Source: Gemmatimonadota bacterium
GTDB lineage: Bacteria; Gemmatimonadota; Gemmatimonadetes; Gemmatimonadales; Gemmatimonadaceae
Length of the DNA stretch: 64,000 nucleotides
Direction of reading: 5' to 3'
Assembly: GCA_026387915.1 (NCBI GenBank)
Contig: JAPLKS010000009.1
Span: forward strand, 186,001-250,000
Part shown: in pieces, positions 11,562 through 20,829 of the stretch
How the letters are laid out: every line of letters starts with the position of its first letter
How positions within the stretch are numbered: position 1 is the stretch's first letter
Notes under the pieces: model-generated
Databases searched by the model: none
Told to the model about the DNA's origin: nothing
Seen by the model: the letters and a program-made list of their open reading frames with translations, nothing else
Made by a program: the position numbers and the translations under genes

Positions 11562-12938
11562 CTACAAACCCTGGGCAAGACGAGCCGGTTCTTCCTCGAG
11601 GAACTCGATGCCGCCACGCACCACGGTAAACGCCTCGTGGGCGCGCATCATCGCGATCGCGGCCTGAGGCTCGGGCGCACCGGTTGCACCGACCGCACGC
11701 CCGTCAGCGCCCTCTCGGCGCGCGGCGACGCTGGCGTGCTTCTCCACGACCACCACGGTAATCTCACGCAGTTCGCCGACTTCGCTCAACAACACATGGC
11801 AGCGCGCTTCGTGCAGGCGACCGTTGAACTCGAGCGGCACCGTAAAACCGCGGCGCGGGTCGATCGCTTCACCAAAGAGTGGCGCTTCCACTTTCTTTCG
11901 TAATGCCGGCGCCAGCTCGGCGCCGATCATCGGCAACAATTCTTCGACCGAACGGCCGATCGGATCCGCAGACATCACGCCATAGTAGGCGGCAAACGCG
12001 GGGTTCGCTCGTACGCAGCAGAGCCGTGCGTCGAACAGGCCGATGGCCGCTGGGGAATCCGCTGCCGCCGTCTCGTAGAGCACGCGCTCACGGACCGCCT
12101 GCATCTGGTGCTCCGACGACTGCTTGCGGAACACGTCGCGCTCCGCGGCAGTGCGCGAAAGCATCGACTCGAGTCGTGATTTTTCGTGGTCGTGCTCTAG
12201 GCGCGCGCCCGCCGAACGTTCAAGCGACGCTTGCTGCGTCAACACTTGCTCGCCCTGCTTGTCGGAGAGCACGCCGAGCCGGCGCATGAGCAAGAGCAGT
12301 ATACCGATCGGGAGCAACGACCCGAGGCCAAACAGGATCGCGCCAGCCCGGTAGCGCTCGAAGTCGTGCGTTTCTGACAGCTCCGCTTCGTGCATTACCT
12401 CATCCAGCGCGTGCTGAACCGCCGCGGCATAGCGCCCGTCGGTATCCACCACGCTCTGCCCAACAAGTGAGGGCGATACAATATGCCGCTCGTAGGCTCC
12501 GAACGCGGACTTCAGTTCCCGAAGGCGGATGCGGATTTCCGGTACACTCACGGCCAGCATCGCGAGTGTATCCTGCTCCGCGGCCAGCCCCAGGTTCGCA
12601 CTGTCGATGGCCGGCTTCCCCTCGTCTGCACTCACGACGTACCGTGCCAGCGCATCGACGCGCACGCGACTCCACGCTTCGATTTCACGCACTTGCCGGA
12701 CGATCTCGGATTGATTCGCGGAGGCCCAATAGCTCTCGCGTACCATCCAAAGCGAGGCCGCCTGCAAGACAACGAGCGCGAGAGCCGCGAGCACCGCCAG
12801 TCGCGTCACATCGGGACCGTGATTGAACACACGGCCCATCTGGAATCTGGAGGTGGAGATATCGACGCGGCTCACAGGGTGCGGTGCTCCAGAAACAGGC
12901 GGGGGAGGATCTCGGCGATCCCAACTATTATCGGCCAA
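11562..12938 (-). CDS. Membrane PAS-domain sensor protein without a kinase domain
   Basis: This 458-residue protein has a cytoplasmic N-terminus, a first membrane segment at about residues 45-68 (LAVLAALALVVLQAASLWMV), a periplasmic helical CHASE3-like region to about 200, and a second membrane segment (ILFGLGSLLPIGILLLLM). A coiled coil of about 60 residues follows, then a PAS domain at about 285-400 (SPAAIGLFDARLCCVRANPAFAAYYGV). The product ends shortly after, with no HisKA, HATPase, GGDEF, EAL or methyl-accepting domain. It may hand its signal to a separate partner or be a truncated kinase. It lies upstream of the rRNA promoter in the same direction and is not obviously in an operon. Confidence 0.78.
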   Translation of the reverse strand: MADNSWDRRDPPPPVSGAPHPVSRVDISTSRFQMGRVFNHGPDVTRLAVLAALALVVLQAASLWMVRESYWASANQSEIVRQVREIEAWSRVRVDALARYVVSADEGKPAIDSANLGLAAEQDTLAMLAVSVPEIRIRLRELKSAFGAYERHIVSPSLVGQSVVDTDGRYAAAVQHALDEVMHEAELSETHDFERYRAGAILFGLGSLLPIGILLLLMRRLGVLSDKQGEQVLTQQASLERSAGARLEHDHEKSRLESMLSRTAAERDVFRKQSSEHQMQAVRERVLYETAAADSPAAIGLFDARLCCVRANPAFAAYYGVMSADPIGRSVEELLPMIGAELAPALRKKVEAPLFGEAIDPRRGFTVPLEFNGRLHEARCHVLLSEVGELREITVVVVEKHASVAARREGADGRAVGATGAPEPQAAIAMMRAHEAFTVVRGGIEFLEEEPARLAQGL

Positions 12939-13140
12939 ACTCTCTGGTTACTTCAGCAAGGCATGTGCCAGAGTTTCGCAAACTACGAACGACTTGGTTT
13001 CATTGGGAAGCACCCTTGCGCCGTGTCGTTGACTAGGACATTTGGCCCCGACTGCGGTCCTTTCGGTAGGACAAGGTGTCAAGAGCGGGACACTTTGCCC
13101 TATTGCCGCTCGTGGGCTGTAGCTCATTCGGAGGGGACTA

Positions 13141-13179
13141 CAAACAAAATCGCCCCGACACTTGAGGTGTCGGGGCGAT
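13141..13179 (-). terminator. Terminator of the Pro-Arg-Lys tRNA unit
   Basis: A perfect 13-bp stem (13149-13161 with 13167-13179, ATCGCCCCGACAC and complement) with a 5-base loop is followed on the minus strand by TTTTGTTTG. It lies 26 bases after the tRNA-Lys 3' end. Confidence 0.92.
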
Positions 13180-13204
13180 CGTTGCGGCATGCGCATTTTC
13201 GCAA

Positions 13205-13277
13205 TGCGCCCTGTAGGAATCGAACCTACAACCTAGTGATTAAGAGTCACTTGCTCTGCCAGTTGAGCTAAGGGCGC
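13205..13277 (-). tRNA. tRNA-Lys (anticodon CTT)
   Basis: The minus strand folds as a 73-nt cloverleaf: acceptor GCGCCCT/AGGGCGC, D arm AGCTC...GAGC, anticodon loop CTCTTAA giving CTT, T arm TGTAGGTTCGATTCCTACA and discriminator A. The 3' CCA is not encoded. Confidence 0.96.
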
Positions 13278-13311
13278 GCATTCGAACATTTACAACCGCG
13301 GAACCGCAAGG

Positions 13312-13385
13312 CGCGCCAGGGAGGAATCGAACCCCCGACCTGGAGCTTAGAAGGCTCCCGCTCTATCCAACTGAGCTACTGGCGC
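13312..13385 (-). tRNA. tRNA-Arg (anticodon TCT)
   Basis: A 74-nt cloverleaf on the minus strand: acceptor GCGCCAG/CTGGCGC, anticodon stem GGAGC/GCTCC around loop CTTCTAA giving TCT, a T arm with GGGGGTTCGATTCCTCC and discriminator G. No encoded CCA. Confidence 0.95.
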
Positions 13386-13436
13386 CTAGTCGGAAACGAG
13401 TCACCACACCTTCGTCCAATCTCAGTCTCGCGTCAG

Positions 13437-13510
13437 TCGGGGCGGCCGGATTCGAACCGGCGACCTCCTGCTCCCAAAGCAGGCGCGATACCGGGCTACG
13501 CTACGCCCCG
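13437..13510 (-). tRNA. tRNA-Pro (anticodon TGG)
   Basis: A 74-nt cloverleaf on the minus strand: acceptor CGGGGCG/CGCCCCG, anticodon stem CCTGC/GCAGG around loop TTTGGGA giving TGG, T arm GCCGGTTCGAATCCGGC and discriminator A. No encoded CCA. It is first in the transcript, before Arg and Lys. Confidence 0.96.
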
Positions 13511-13524
13511 CGAACCGAGTGCGA

Positions 13525-13553
13525 ATGTTAGTAGGTAGTGCGGCGTGGGTCAA
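13525..13553 (-). promoter_or_regulatory. Promoter of the tRNA unit
   Basis: TTGACC (13553-13548), a 17-base spacer and TAACAT (13530-13525) on the minus strand. Transcription would begin about 8 bases before the mature 5' end of tRNA-Pro. Confidence 0.75.
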
Positions 13554-13554
13554 C

Positions 13555-13596
13555 CGTCGGCGCGCGCGATACTCTCGTGCCACGCACGCGCCGACG
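13555..13596 (-). terminator. Hairpin after the S9 peptidase genes, possible terminator
   Basis: A perfect 10-bp inverted repeat (13555-13564 with 13587-13596, CGTCGGCGCG and complement) with a 22-base loop lies just after the peptidase stop at 13608 and directly before the tRNA promoter. There is no T-run, so rho-independent activity is doubtful. Confidence 0.4.
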
Positions 13597-13607
13597 GAGT
13601 CCCCCAC

Positions 13608-15968
13608 TTACGGGGTGCGAGGCTTGATCACGTATCCCTCCGGCGGCACAGCGCCGGCGAGGTTCCGGAGGAAGTAGTCCCACGTTCTGCGAATCATGTA
13701 GGGCTCCGCCGCGAATCCGTGATTGCGGTTCGGCATGACCAACAGATCAAAGTCCTTATTGGCCTTGATGAGCTCATCGATCACCAGTTGGGTGGCCACG
13801 GGATGCACGTTGTCATCGAGGGTGCCGTAGGCGAGGAGCAGTTTCCCTCGGAGATTCTTCGCTTTGCGCCAATTGGACTGCGAGTCGAAGGAGTCGGTGG
13901 AATCCGACAATTTCTTGAGCAGCCCCTGATATTTTTCGCCCCACGTAAAATCGTAACTCCGCTGATCGTGGTTGCCGGCGCTCGACACGGCGACTTTAAA
14001 GAACTCCGGATAGGTGAGCAGCGCGTCCGTCGACGAGAACCCGCCGCCGGAGTGACCGAAGATGCCGACGTGGTCGAGGTCCATTTCCGGATACCGCGCC
14101 GCGAGTTGCTTGATGGTCGCGATTTGATCGGGGATGCCGTTGTCCCCCATGTTGCCATAATAGGCATCGTGGAAGGCCTTGGAGCGCCCGGGCGTACCCA
14201 TCGCGTCAACCTGCACCACATAGAAGCCGAGTTCAGCGAGCGCACGCGCCTCGCCACCCGGCTGCACCGTGAACTGCCGCCCACCCGTGGAGCCGATCTG
14301 CGGGCCGGGGTAGATGTAATCGATGACGGGATACTTCCGTCCCGCCACGATCTTCGATGGACGAAAGAGCAAGCCGAGCAGTTCAGTTTGGCCGTCCCGT
14401 GCCTTGGCGCGAAACGGAGTGGGCATGGTCCAGCCTGTGGCGGCGAGACGGCTGATGTCGGCGCGCTGCAACTCTTTGATGACAGCGCCGGTGGGGAGCC
14501 TCAGAACCGATACGGGGGTGGAATCGGGACGCGAATACACGTCGAGGAGCGACTTGCCGTCTGGGGCGAGCGAAATCGCGTGATCCGCGTTCTCGGGCGT
14601 GAGCAGTTCTACGCCTGAGCCGTCGAGATGTGCGCGGTACAGCATTCGGAGCAGCGGATCACGCCCGGCCTCGCGACCGCGGGCGGTGAAGTACGCGTAC
14701 CGTTGTGCTTCATCAATCCAGAGCAGATCGCTGACCATCCAGTCGCCGCTGGTGATCCGATTTTTGATCGCTCCGGTGGCCGCGTCTACGAGATAGAGGT
14801 GACCCCACCCGTCACGCTCCGACCACCATACGATCTCACGATTGGTCGCAATGGGGCGCCAGTTCGGAACACCGCCGGAGTTTTGGTTTGTTTCGACGAA
14901 CGTCTTTCCGCGCTCGGCGAGTACCGTGCGCACCGCGCCCGTGCGAACATCGGCCGACAAGAGCGACAGTTCGTGGAAGCCGCGTTTTCCGACGGTAAAG
15001 AAGAGTTCACTCCCCCCTGCCCCCCATCGCACATCCTTCCACACGGAATCGGTACTCAGCCAGCAGCAGGAGGTATTGACAGCGTCGATTGGTGGCGTGT
15101 TCACGCGCACGTTGGTGCGGCGCTCCACGTCGAAGATGTGATACTCGAATGTTGGCACGACCGAATCGCCGGGCAATGCGTACCGGTAGCTATGGAGCAC
15201 GGCGGCGGGAGACTTCACCTCAAGCAGATGCATCAGTCGGACGTTGCGCTGATCCCACTTATGTGTGACGAGTCGCTTGGAATCCGGCGACCAGAGCACG
15301 TAGGGCCGCAGTTCCGTTTTCTGACGAACGTTCGTGACTTGTTGGCAACAGCCCACATTGGCGATGGCATAGCCGAAATCTTCGGTGCCGTCAGTGGTAA
15401 GCGCCGTCTCCTCCCCGCCACCGACCGCGCGCACGAAAAGATTACCGGCGCGTTGGTAGGCCACCCATTTTCCGTCGGGCGACCGGACTTCGCTCACGCG
15501 GCGCCACGGAATGGAATCGGGGCCGCTGCACTTGTAGGCCACGATGTCACAGGTCCAGAACTTTCGCTTGGACAGCTCAACCTGCACGGACCGCGCATCG
15601 GGCGAGAGCGACAAATCGCGGAACGGCAGCTTCGTGGGATCCAGCGCAGTGTCTGCACGCAGCGAGAGCTCGGCCGCGATACGTGCGTTGTCAAAGAGCG
15701 GCCGTTTGGCACCGGTCGCGGTCTCGACGACGAGAAACTCATATCCTTTGATGCCGCGGTTGCGGTACCAAAAGCGATCGACGGCGGTCCAGTGCGGCAC
15801 GACCGCGTCATCTATCACCAACTCGGCGGCATTCCACCCGAGCATCGACTCCGCGCGCGCATAGTCGGTAGACCCGACTTGTGCGCGGAGCGGACCGGCG
15901 ACGACAACAGCGATGAGCGCGAAGGAGAGCTGCCGTATGGCATGACGAAAACGAATCGCCGAGTTCAT
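13608..15968 (-). CDS. Secreted S9-family peptidase (dipeptidyl peptidase IV-like)
   Basis: Serine peptidase that cleaves short peptides, probably in the periplasm or at the cell surface. Starting at ATG 15968 gives a 786-residue protein with a signal peptide (SFALIAVVVAGPLRAQ). A beta-propeller DPP-IV N-terminal domain covers about residues 100-500. The alpha/beta-hydrolase domain has the nucleophile in FGHSGGGFSS, the Asp in LLAYGTLDDNVHP and the His in MPNRNHGF, so the triad is complete. A longer frame reaches 16064 but has no signal peptide and overlaps the upstream gene. A second S9 peptidase gene ends 59 bases upstream, so the two are likely cotranscribed. Confidence 0.92.
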   Translation of the reverse strand: MNSAIRFRHAIRQLSFALIAVVVAGPLRAQVGSTDYARAESMLGWNAAELVIDDAVVPHWTAVDRFWYRNRGIKGYEFLVVETATGAKRPLFDNARIAAELSLRADTALDPTKLPFRDLSLSPDARSVQVELSKRKFWTCDIVAYKCSGPDSIPWRRVSEVRSPDGKWVAYQRAGNLFVRAVGGGEETALTTDGTEDFGYAIANVGCCQQVTNVRQKTELRPYVLWSPDSKRLVTHKWDQRNVRLMHLLEVKSPAAVLHSYRYALPGDSVVPTFEYHIFDVERRTNVRVNTPPIDAVNTSCCWLSTDSVWKDVRWGAGGSELFFTVGKRGFHELSLLSADVRTGAVRTVLAERGKTFVETNQNSGGVPNWRPIATNREIVWWSERDGWGHLYLVDAATGAIKNRITSGDWMVSDLLWIDEAQRYAYFTARGREAGRDPLLRMLYRAHLDGSGVELLTPENADHAISLAPDGKSLLDVYSRPDSTPVSVLRLPTGAVIKELQRADISRLAATGWTMPTPFRAKARDGQTELLGLLFRPSKIVAGRKYPVIDYIYPGPQIGSTGGRQFTVQPGGEARALAELGFYVVQVDAMGTPGRSKAFHDAYYGNMGDNGIPDQIATIKQLAARYPEMDLDHVGIFGHSGGGFSSTDALLTYPEFFKVAVSSAGNHDQRSYDFTWGEKYQGLLKKLSDSTDSFDSQSNWRKAKNLRGKLLLAYGTLDDNVHPVATQLVIDELIKANKDFDLLVMPNRNHGFAAEPYMIRRTWDYFLRNLAGAVPPEGYVIKPRTP

Positions 15969-16027
15969 GATGTGGTGCCAAGAAGATGGTGAACAGACAG
16001 GAGACGTGTGCAAACGGACGGCGATCA

Positions 16028-18601
16028 TTAGCGTTTGGGAGCGGGCGCCCATCGCGCCGCCCACGCTTCTGGCTGCCCCTTGAGTTGTTTATCAAACCAC
16101 TCGAGCAACATTGCGTCCCGCAGGTATTCGACGCTCGGGCGCGAGTTGATTCCGTGATTTTCACCTTTCACGCGCACGAGTTCGACCTCGCGTCCGAGCA
16201 TTCGGAGTGCCGTGAACAATTGTTCTGATTCGGTGGGGACGACGTTGGAGTCGTCGGTTCCGTGTATGAGGAGCATCGGCGCCGTGATTTTGTCGGCCTG
16301 AAACAACGGGGAGCGATCGACATACACGTCTTTGCGGTTCCAGGGGTAGCAGCCGGGACAGGTTCCATCGGTGTAGCTATACCCTGACGCGCCTGCACCC
16401 CAATAATTCGCGATGTTGCTGATGCCGGCAATCGCGATGCCGGTCCGGAAGATTTTTGTTCGCGTCAGCACGTGCATGGTCATGAAGCCACCGTACGAAT
16501 GGCCGAAGTTCCCGACGCGCTGCGCGTCGACATATCGGTGTGTCGCGGTGAATCGCTCGGTGCCTTCGATGATGTCCGTGGCTGCGGGAAAACCCCAGTC
16601 ATTGATGTGATAGTCCGCGAACTTTTGTCCGTAGCCCGGCGTGCCCGCTGGATTCATGAAGAGCACCACGTATCCATTGGCGGCGAACCAGATCAAGCGT
16701 TCTTCGAAGTTCTTTTTCATCGGCAGCGTGCCGCCGTAGTAATGCACGATCATCGGGTACGTCCGGGTGGAATCGAATCCTGGCGGGAGCCAGTACCACG
16801 ATTCAATATCCTCGCCACGCGTGTTCTTGAAGCTCCAGTTCTTTGCGGCGGGCATGTCGAGGCCGTCGAGTGCATTCGCATTGGGTTGCGCGAGCGCGGA
16901 CGTCGTGCCGGTCGCGAGATCCATGCGGTGGACCGACGCGGGGGATGACGGATTTTCAATTGCCAGGACCATGGTGCCGGCGGCGACGTCAGCGCCAGTC
17001 ACCACATCACCCGGCACCGCCATGACTTCGAGCGTGGTGGATTCGAGCGCTGAGGTGACCGCCCGGCGCGTACGCGCGGGCACGGTGCGCGCGCCGGCAT
17101 CGACGGGCACATAGATACGCCCATCCTTGGCGTTCCAGTGAAGGCGTGAACAGCCAAGCCCGCCCCCGACGTTGGGGACGAACGCGTCGCTGAGATGTAC
17201 AAGGGCCGGCCGATCGAGCCGCGTGGCAAAGAGTGCGCTTTCGTACACCGAGAAGGTGGGCGACTCCGTGCGCAGCAGTTCTTTCGTGCTGGCGCAGAAC
17301 GCGATGGCGCGGGAATCTGGAGACCACGCGATGGCTGCGGGCGCGCTGAACGATTCTTTCGTCAAGTCGAGTACGCGCGTCGCAACGAGCGTCGCAACGT
17401 CCACCGTCCAGACTTCAGCGTGTAACCACGGGCGCTCCACATTACTGTACGCATTTCTCGCGTACGCAATCAGCCGCCCGTCTGGCGAGAGCGTGGCGCC
17501 TGACACGCCAAACGACGAATCGCCAACCACGGTAAAGCGCGTGCCTTGACGCACGTTGACGGCGAATAGATGCGGCTTGAGCGGTGAGTCGTCCATGCGC
17601 TGCCACACTTCCGTGAGGCGTCGTGCCTCACCCGGCTTCGGCATGTCGGGCTGCACCGGTGCGGCGGTGCCGATGTAGTACAGCCACTCGCCGTCTGCCG
17701 ACCAACCCACCAGTGAACGTGCGGGTTCAGCACGCAGCAGGCGCTTTGTGACACCGGTGGCCGGATCCCACGCCATGATGTCCACACCACCCGCGTCGGC
17801 GCGATCACCGTCCACGAGGAAGGCGAGGCGTCGGCCTTGCTTCGACCAGACGGGATCGCGCGGACTGCCACTGCGGACTTCGCCTAACAGGTGGCCGTTG
17901 CTGACCTCGCGAATTTCCATTGCGCTCGCGGCCCGGTCCGCTTCGGCATCCTGCCAACGCGACACGACGGCGACGTAGCGCGCGTCATCGTCGAGGCGCA
18001 CGTCGGCGACCGCGACGACATTGTGCAGTTCACGAAAGGTTGGCGCGTGCCGTGGATCGAGGCTGACGGAAAGCGCCCCCCCCTGCACGGCTGGCGTCAT
18101 GGTGAGGGTCAGCGGCTGCGCGGCAGTCGCGGCCGCACCGATTCGCTGCACGAGTACGAAGTGTTTTCCCGTGGCGAGATTCGCGGTGCCGCCGACGGCG
18201 CGACGACCGTCAATCCAGAGTCGGCGAGATGATTCGTCGCCACCGGTGAGTGTGTATGCAATGCGTGTCCACCGATCAACGCTGACGTAGGCGGCGGCGA
18301 ACAGCCCCTCGCCTGCCCCGACGGTCCCCGTTGCCGGCGCCCACGAGAGCGCGGGTCCACGAGGCGAGGACCAGCTGTTTCCTGCGGCCGGCCAGGCCGT
18401 GGAGAAGTTGGGGCGTGTCGCGTCGAGCAAGGCGGAATCGCTCCGCGCGCCGAAGGGTGCGACGACTGGGGACGGACCCAGCACGAGCCACCGATCGATG
18501 GTCTGCTGCGCGCCTAGCAGGGCTGGGAGCGCCGCGATCAGTGCCAATCCGATGTGCGCCCAACTGGCCGCGCGTCGGTTGTGGGCGAGACTTCGAGTCA
18601 T
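16028..18601 (-). CDS. Second secreted S9-family prolyl oligopeptidase-like peptidase
   Basis: The 857-residue product from ATG 18601 has a signal peptide (HIGLALIAALPALLGAQ). A long N-terminal region includes propeller repeats with WSPDSRAIAF and LSPDGRLIAYARN blades. The C-terminal hydrolase domain has FGHSYGGFMT for the Ser, IHGTDDSNVVP for the Asp and VKGENHGI for the His. Upstream in-frame residues to 18715 lack a signal peptide and overlap the cupredoxin gene, so they were left out. It is a distant paralogue of the next S9 gene, with an extra N-terminal region of about 90 residues. Extracytoplasmic peptide degradation is the expected role; substrate preference cannot be read from sequence. 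Confidence 0.9.
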   Translation of the reverse strand: MTRSLAHNRRAASWAHIGLALIAALPALLGAQQTIDRWLVLGPSPVVAPFGARSDSALLDATRPNFSTAWPAAGNSWSSPRGPALSWAPATGTVGAGEGLFAAAYVSVDRWTRIAYTLTGGDESSRRLWIDGRRAVGGTANLATGKHFVLVQRIGAAATAAQPLTLTMTPAVQGGALSVSLDPRHAPTFRELHNVVAVADVRLDDDARYVAVVSRWQDAEADRAASAMEIREVSNGHLLGEVRSGSPRDPVWSKQGRRLAFLVDGDRADAGGVDIMAWDPATGVTKRLLRAEPARSLVGWSADGEWLYYIGTAAPVQPDMPKPGEARRLTEVWQRMDDSPLKPHLFAVNVRQGTRFTVVGDSSFGVSGATLSPDGRLIAYARNAYSNVERPWLHAEVWTVDVATLVATRVLDLTKESFSAPAAIAWSPDSRAIAFCASTKELLRTESPTFSVYESALFATRLDRPALVHLSDAFVPNVGGGLGCSRLHWNAKDGRIYVPVDAGARTVPARTRRAVTSALESTTLEVMAVPGDVVTGADVAAGTMVLAIENPSSPASVHRMDLATGTTSALAQPNANALDGLDMPAAKNWSFKNTRGEDIESWYWLPPGFDSTRTYPMIVHYYGGTLPMKKNFEERLIWFAANGYVVLFMNPAGTPGYGQKFADYHINDWGFPAATDIIEGTERFTATHRYVDAQRVGNFGHSYGGFMTMHVLTRTKIFRTGIAIAGISNIANYWGAGASGYSYTDGTCPGCYPWNRKDVYVDRSPLFQADKITAPMLLIHGTDDSNVVPTESEQLFTALRMLGREVELVRVKGENHGINSRPSVEYLRDAMLLEWFDKQLKGQPEAWAARWAPAPKR

Positions 18602-18653
18602 CAGACGCTCTGTATTGATGGTGAAGACGCGTGCTGCGCGTGGGCGAGTCCGC

Positions 18654-19370
18654 TCACGGTAAAACTCGGAGCACACCTTGCTCCTGTGGCTGGTGGTACT
18701 TACACCGGTATGCAAACGTCCCCGGCGTGGTTGCTGTCCAGAAATACGCTTCGGATTCGATCATGTCGCCGGTGTCCCCCCAGGGGCCGCCGGTGACGGT
18801 ATGTACCTTCTCGTCGACGTTGTACCAGCAAATATTCGTGCCGACTTTCACGACCACTTCGCCGTTTTCTTTTCCGTCTGGTTGTTCTTGGAAGAACCCG
18901 TCGCCGATATAGATCTCGACGAGATTTTGCGTGTAGTTCCCTCGTTGCACCTTCACGGGGACGAAGGTATCCGTTCCTGCCGTCACGGTGAATCGCACGG
19001 GATTCTCGAACGGATCCGGGATCGCCGCCAGCCCTGGCGCATCGAAGCGCACTTGATACCGCCCCGCAGAGAGCGCGGGGAATGAAAAGCGGCCATTCGC
19101 ATCTGCCGTGGCGCGCATGCCGACGTGGTGCCCGCTGCCGTACATCAAGGTGAGCGCGCCGAGGTTCGCTTGGGGATTGCCTTGCAGGTCCGTCACCTGC
19201 CCGCTGACCGTGCCTTTGCCGGCCGGCAGGGTGATGTCGCCACTCCCACCACGACACGCGGCTACGAGCGCCGTGAGCCCCGCGGAGCCGCACGCGGCCA
19301 CAAACGCACGCCGGCTTACCGGTACTACGGGACCAATCAACTGGTGATGCCAAACACCCATGCGGAGCAC
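18654..19370 (-). CDS. Cupredoxin (plastocyanin-like) protein with carboxypeptidase-regulatory-like domain
   Basis: This 238-residue exported protein has SRRAFVAACGSAGLTAL near residue 20, a Tat-like signal that also ends in a possible lipobox (LVAAC). A beta-sandwich regulatory-like domain (GTVSGQVTDLQGNPQANLGA) covers about residues 52-130. A cupredoxin domain at about 150-238 has copper ligands His in VHTVTGG and Cys and His in YRCKYH. The axial position five residues after that His is Gln, not Met. The likely role is electron transfer or copper binding at the envelope. It lies between SusD and the S9 peptidases and has a good ribosome binding site (GAGGGG). Confidence 0.85.
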   Translation of the reverse strand: MLRMGVWHHQLIGPVVPVSRRAFVAACGSAGLTALVAACRGGSGDITLPAGKGTVSGQVTDLQGNPQANLGALTLMYGSGHHVGMRATADANGRFSFPALSAGRYQVRFDAPGLAAIPDPFENPVRFTVTAGTDTFVPVKVQRGNYTQNLVEIYIGDGFFQEQPDGKENGEVVVKVGTNICWYNVDEKVHTVTGGPWGDTGDMIESEAYFWTATTPGTFAYRCKYHQPQEQGVLRVLP

Positions 19371-19384
19371 CCCTCTTTATGTGT

Positions 19385-19426
19385 GAAAAGAGGAACGGGG
19401 CAGGCCGAACCGCTCGGCCTGCCCCG
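19385..19426 (-). terminator. Terminator after susD
   Basis: A perfect 13-bp stem (19396-19408 with 19414-19426, CGGGGCAGGCCGA and complement) with a 5-base loop is followed on the minus strand by TTCCTCTTTTC. It separates SusCD from the cupredoxin/S9 genes, although no separate promoter for the latter is visible, so partial read-through is likely. Confidence 0.8.
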
Positions 19427-19448
19427 TACCGTCAATGAAGCCGAAGGA

Positions 19449-20798
19449 TCAGGAAATCCTCGGGCAGCTCCCACCGCCGTCTTTCATGCTGGGATTCGCG
19501 AGAATTTCCGTGCGCGAAAGCGGGAGTTTGGTCGCACGCCCAGGGCCCAGGAGAGCGCCCGTGAGATTGAAGCGGTCGAGATCCTGCAAACGATGCCCTT
19601 CCACGAACAGTTCGGCCATCCGCTCGTTGAGCAGCGCCGCTTGCCCAGCGGCAGCGGAAGCCGGCACGGCCATCGGCGGGAGCGCAACGCCGGTCCGGGC
19701 GCGAAGACCGTTGAGGAGGTTGGCTTCGGTGGTGAAGTCCGAGGCACGCATCGCCACTTCCGCCTGAATCAGGATGGCCTCAACACTCGAGAACATCCGA
19801 ATCGGGGCGGACCGGCTCGCGTACTTGGTAATGCCATAGTACGGGATGCGGTTATTCACGCCGAGTTGGTTCGCCGTACGCATCACCGCCATGCGCGGGT
19901 CATCCCGCGTGGGGTCTGACCAGTCACGGAGGTAGGCCTCGTACGACGAGGTCGAATCGATCACGTGCACACGCGATTGATACATCTCACGCAGACCGCC
20001 GGAGCGGTTGCGGTTCTGATTGAACTGATTGCCAGTCCAGCTCTGCGTGGACGCCGCGCCTTCCGCATAGATCGCGCTGTACACAAATCCAGCTGGCACT
20101 TGAGCCGCATCGCTTCCGGCCGCCGCGAAGTTGCCGGCGAGCAAGTTGGCGCGCGCGCGACCGGCGTACCCGACGGCCGTCCATTTGGTGCGGGCGGCCG
20201 CGTCTCCACTGATGGCCTGCGCCGCCGCGATCGCTGCGGTGAACTTGGTGACCGCCTGCTTGAAGACTTCGGAGTCGGGCGCACGCGCCGTCCCTGACGC
20301 TAGCGGAGATTCGCAATACCCCATTCCGAGCAGCAAGTCGGCGATCGCATCTACGGCGAGCACCTGTGCGCGAAGCGCACTCGAGCTTGCCGCGGTGCCT
20401 AGCACCAGTTGCACACGTTCGGCTGCGCTCTGCGCGGCGAAGCGCGCGCGCAAGAGTTGATCCTGTGTGCCCGAAAAAGTGCCAGCGGTCGCCCAGTCGT
20501 GGCGAAGACGTCCGAACGCAATGTCCTCCCAGTCGATCCACGTGGAGGTGGACGTCATATTATCGGCGAGCAACTCCGTGGCGACGATGTAGTCATCAAG
20601 CGCCTGGTGCAACAACCCTTCGGAGCCGTCGGTGACGGTCTTGAGGATCACCGAGTTATTGAGCGCATCGTTGCCGAACGCCTGTGGATTTGGGACATCT
20701 AGGATTCCCTTACAGGCCGGAGCGACGACCAGCACAGCCAGCATCATCGCATGACGCGCTACGCGTCCGACGCCGGCCCGTTTGTTCTGGATTCTCAT
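19449..20798 (-). CDS. SusD/RagB-family outer-membrane lipoprotein
   Basis: SusD-like proteins form the lid of a SusC transporter and capture oligomers at the cell surface. The 449-residue product from ATG 20798 begins with a lipoprotein signal (LAVLVVAPAC, lipobox Cys near residue 30) and the family start ILDVPNP. It is rich in helix (TPR-like), with AALLNERMAELFVEGHRLQDLDRF near the end, the conserved C-terminal SusD segment. Upstream residues to 20915 lack a signal and overlap susC. It lies 31 bases after susC, the normal order for a SusCD pair. The ligand cannot be inferred directly; nearby peptidases suggest peptides. Confidence 0.9.
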   Translation of the reverse strand: MRIQNKRAGVGRVARHAMMLAVLVVAPACKGILDVPNPQAFGNDALNNSVILKTVTDGSEGLLHQALDDYIVATELLADNMTSTSTWIDWEDIAFGRLRHDWATAGTFSGTQDQLLRARFAAQSAAERVQLVLGTAASSSALRAQVLAVDAIADLLLGMGYCESPLASGTARAPDSEVFKQAVTKFTAAIAAAQAISGDAAARTKWTAVGYAGRARANLLAGNFAAAGSDAAQVPAGFVYSAIYAEGAASTQSWTGNQFNQNRNRSGGLREMYQSRVHVIDSTSSYEAYLRDWSDPTRDDPRMAVMRTANQLGVNNRIPYYGITKYASRSAPIRMFSSVEAILIQAEVAMRASDFTTEANLLNGLRARTGVALPPMAVPASAAAGQAALLNERMAELFVEGHRLQDLDRFNLTGALLGPGRATKLPLSRTEILANPSMKDGGGSCPRIS

Positions 20799-20829
20799 GT
20801 CTATTCTCGTTGAGATGAGTGGGGCGGAT

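Noticed and set aside
13545-15992. Long plus-strand open frames opposite the S9 peptidase (357 and 454 codons)
   Set aside because: They are antisense shadows caused by high GC; the minus-strand peptidase has a complete catalytic triad and signal peptide.
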